This document shows, in pieces, positions 63,761-64,000 of a DNA stretch of 64,000 bases. This DNA is from Bacteroidota bacterium (lineage in GTDB: Bacteria > Bacteroidota > Bacteroidia > Bacteroidales > UBA12077). Every line of letters begins with the position of its first letter. The stretch's first letter is position 1. The notes beneath the pieces are model-generated. The model saw only the letters and a program-made list of their open reading frames with translations. It made no database searches and was not told the DNA's origin. The position numbers and the translations under genes were made by a program. Where the stretch lies: NCBI GenBank assembly GCA_020444275.1, contig JAHLLG010000001.1:1205773-1269772 (forward strand), read 5' to 3'.

Positions 63761-64000
63761 ATGAACCGTGTATTAATTACAGGAGCAAATAGTTTTGTAG
63801 GAAAAAGCTTCATTAAATTCTCCAAACAAGAATCGATTGATGAGGTATCATTACTAGATAAAAAACCCGAAGAAATTAATTTTTCGAAATATGATGTCGT
63901 ATTACATTTAGTGGCTATTGTTCATCAATCGAAGAAAATTAGTGAAAAGGAATATTTTAGAGTAAATAAAGATTTAGCAATTCAGGTAGCCAATGAGGCA
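63761..64000 (+). CDS. NAD-dependent epimerase/dehydratase (3' end outside window)
   Basis: The first 80 residues of an extended short-chain dehydrogenase are visible. MNRVLITGANSFVGKSFIKF gives the TGxxxxxG cofactor motif, and VVLHLVAIVHQSKK the second NAD-contact strand. The AIVHQ element is typical of WbpV-like 4-keto-sugar reductases in surface polysaccharide loci, often next to an initiating glycosyltransferase. It does not look like RmlD. The catalytic Tyr-x3-Lys lies beyond the window, so specificity stays open. Confidence 0.8.
   Translation, partial: MNRVLITGANSFVGKSFIKFSKQESIDEVSLLDKKPEEINFSKYDVVLHLVAIVHQSKKISEKEYFRVNKDLAIQVANEA

Overview
The window is an AT-rich chromosome segment of a Gram-negative member of the Bacteroidota, most likely a free-living marine or sediment lineage such as the Marinilabiliales (inference). 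The signs are TAnnTTTG-type promoter elements, a TonB receptor, an ECF sigma/anti-sigma/DUF4097 operon, many lipoproteins, PAS-rich histidine kinases, and a zapA - 6S RNA - rny order. No rRNA, tRNA, CRISPR array or transposase was seen.

1-21501, sensory block. Four large PAS/GAF histidine kinases (two of them hybrid with a receiver), two single-domain receivers, a CheW, a methyl-accepting chemotaxis protein (MCP), an output-less PAS/GAF membrane protein and an exported beta-carbonic anhydrase lie on the plus strand. The oddest gene (6971-8461) is a predicted lipoprotein joining a periplasmic double-Cache sensor to a CheD-like glutamine deamidase domain with its Thr-Cys-His residues in place. 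CheD is normally cytosolic.

21607-34063, envelope and nutrient block. It holds a secreted 5'-nucleotidase and an alkaline phosphatase lipoprotein (phosphate scavenging), an ECF sigma factor operon, a small protein paired with a TonB receptor and sharing its N-terminal motif, an acidic lipoprotein, an unknown membrane protein, an M28-PDZ peptidase and an M23 peptidase.

34219-36637, housekeeping: a small coiled-coil protein, zapA, a 6S RNA-like structure and RNase Y.

37200-64000, surface polysaccharide locus. Enzymes for UDP-diacetamido-uronic acid, UDP-uronic acid epimerisation, GDP-fucose and a dTDP-6-deoxyhexose precede a flippase, a polymerase, an O-antigen ligase-like protein carrying an inserted carbohydrate-binding-like domain, and several glycosyl-, acyl- and ATP-grasp modifying enzymes. 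Embedded in it is a glycerol-phosphate module: a TagD-like cytidylyltransferase, a glycerol-1-phosphate dehydrogenase-like protein, a TagB/TagF-like transferase, and a secreted glycerophosphodiesterase farther downstream. I infer a teichoic-acid-like decoration of the surface glycan, possibly with the less common sn-glycerol-1-phosphate stereochemistry. Two small stand-alone cassettes (a four-helix-bundle S23 gene and a GxxExxY gene), each flanked by repeats, sit in front of or inside this locus. A 7-bp tandem repeat lies in the fucose synthase gene. The locus runs off the right edge.
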